Of a DNA stretch of 50,000 bases, positions 49,021 to 50,000 are shown in pieces (the stretch's first letter is position 1; each line of letters begins with the position of its first letter). The DNA is from Prorocentrum cordatum (taxonomy: Eukaryota > Sar > Dinophyceae > Prorocentrales > Prorocentraceae): assembly GCA_963575745.1 (NCBI GenBank), contig CAUYUJ010014616.1, forward strand, positions 663,597 through 713,596, given 5' to 3'. A model generated the notes under the pieces. The model was not told the DNA's origin and did not search any database. It was given only the letters and a program-made list of their open reading frames with translations. The position numbers and the translations under genes were made by a program.

Positions 49021-49857
49021 AGGAGGAGGAGGACGACGAGGGAGATCAGCAGGGGCGAGGAGGTCAGGAAGAAAGGAGGCTCGCGGCGTCGCAAAGAGAA
49101 AGCGATGGCTCAACAACACTGGAGGTTCTTGGGTGGGGGGAAACGACAGATCAATCGCAGAGCGGTGGACTAGACGCGAAGAAACAGCCAACACCAGATC
49201 TGATTGCTTCAACATACTAGAACAACGCAATAAGGACAAGCAACATGCACGTAACGGTTAACAACCAGCACAGCCAGCAACAAAGCGAAGGTCGCGGCAT
49301 CTCGACACGTTGGTACCAATACGAAAGTGCGTTCGTTCTGAACATGATAGCACTAGGACCACAGTCGAGGGCCGAGCATTCGCGAAAGCAACCACCAACA
49401 GCATAGTCGATAGCGAAACCACAGTAACAAGATCGCGTCACTGTAACCCTACGGCACTACGGTCCAACTGCCTAGTGAAACTTGGACGCCACGACACCGC
49501 GATTTTACAGCATTTCGACAGCACCCCAAGAACATTGTCGATGTGACGACGCCAGAACCAGAACAAGACTTCACGTCATCACTGCATTTCGGCGCCACAT
49601 CACCAGAAAATTATGATTGTACGACATTGCGACGCCGCGGCACACAGAAATTTCGGCAGCCCGAGATCACGATGACAAGGCATCCACCCCGACGCCCGCG
49701 CGGAGCAGCAGCAGGACCCCGCCCCCTCAGACAAATGGTCAGCGGCTACGAGCGCTGGCGCCCAGCTTCGCACGCTCGTCACGCAGGACACCAAACAGCG
49801 AGTTTCTGATGGAGGGTGCGGTTTGTCTCGTTTTTCCCCCAGCCGACCTGCCAATCT
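49021..49857. other. No gene recognised
   Basis: Mixed, less GC-rich sequence. Short open frames only, and no motif. Confidence 0.35.
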
Positions 49858-49957
49858 CCTCCTCCTCCTCCCCCTCCTCCTCCTCCTCCTCCCCCTCCCC
49901 CTCCTCCTCCTCCTCCTTCTCCTCCTCCTCCCCCTCCTCCTCCTCCCCCTCCTCCTC
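49858..49957. repeat. (CTC)n microsatellite
   Basis: CTC and CCC units near the window end. They are followed by AGGTGCTCCGCCGACGGAGA, where an exon could begin outside what I can judge. Confidence 0.92.
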
Positions 49958-50000
49958 AGGTGCTCCGCCGACGGAGACGTCTGTGCTCGATTAGCCGACG

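Overview
This looks like nuclear DNA from a dinoflagellate. The reasons are high GC, very dense microsatellites and satellites, several decayed non-LTR retroelements of a type common in these algae, and a multi-exon gene whose introns mostly open with GC (one possibly GA) rather than GT and close with AG before a G. I cannot name the species. A GC-rich form such as Prorocentrum would fit, but that is a guess. Everything below comes from reading the sequence; no search was run.

The main host gene is on the plus strand. Its last exon is an open frame of about 3.5 kb (44050-47509). Upstream, seven short protein-like segments (5831-5911, 17789-17860, 29900-30058, 30963-31025, 37563-37688, 38277-38321, 42897-42991) join to it in compatible phases. 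Together they encode about 1,366 residues: beta-rich, possibly C2-like modules, an Ala/Pro/Arg linker, a four-cysteine motif and a C-terminal coiled coil. The two longest introns are about 12 kb each. A short open stretch past the stop (to 47617) raises a question about the true C terminus. Two further candidate exons lie upstream (317-428, a cyclic-nucleotide-binding fold fragment, and 3191-3281); whether they belong to the same gene is open.

The introns are filled with mobile and repetitive DNA. (1) An almost intact endonuclease/reverse-transcriptase element at 7411-12156 overlaps a second frame (11156-12070) resembling a retroelement gag-like protein. (2) There are relics of other retroelements: an RNase H piece (1692-2564, minus), an RT tail (4242-4924, plus), an RT tail/RNase H/Zn-tail relic (27190-28805, minus) and a gag-like relic (34332-35059, minus). 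(3) Four copies of a modular satellite cassette lie between 14.2 and 22.8 kb: two conserved end modules, with an inverted CCTAGG-containing end, enclose arrays that differ between copies. (4) A 164-bp element with 27-28 bp inverted ends sits at 24578-24741, and half copies lie at 38415 and 42134. (5) GAT/CTC/GA/CT microsatellites often begin or end close to exon borders.

The remaining sequence (1.2-1.7, 6-7.4, 13-14, 15-17.6, 23-24.5, 26.2-27.2, 35.7-37.5, 42.2-42.9 and 47.6-49.8 kb) has no gene I can support. I saw no rRNA, tRNA, spliced-leader or CRISPR sequence. Most of the very long open frames (poly-Asp, Met, His, Ser or Leu) are microsatellite translations, not genes.
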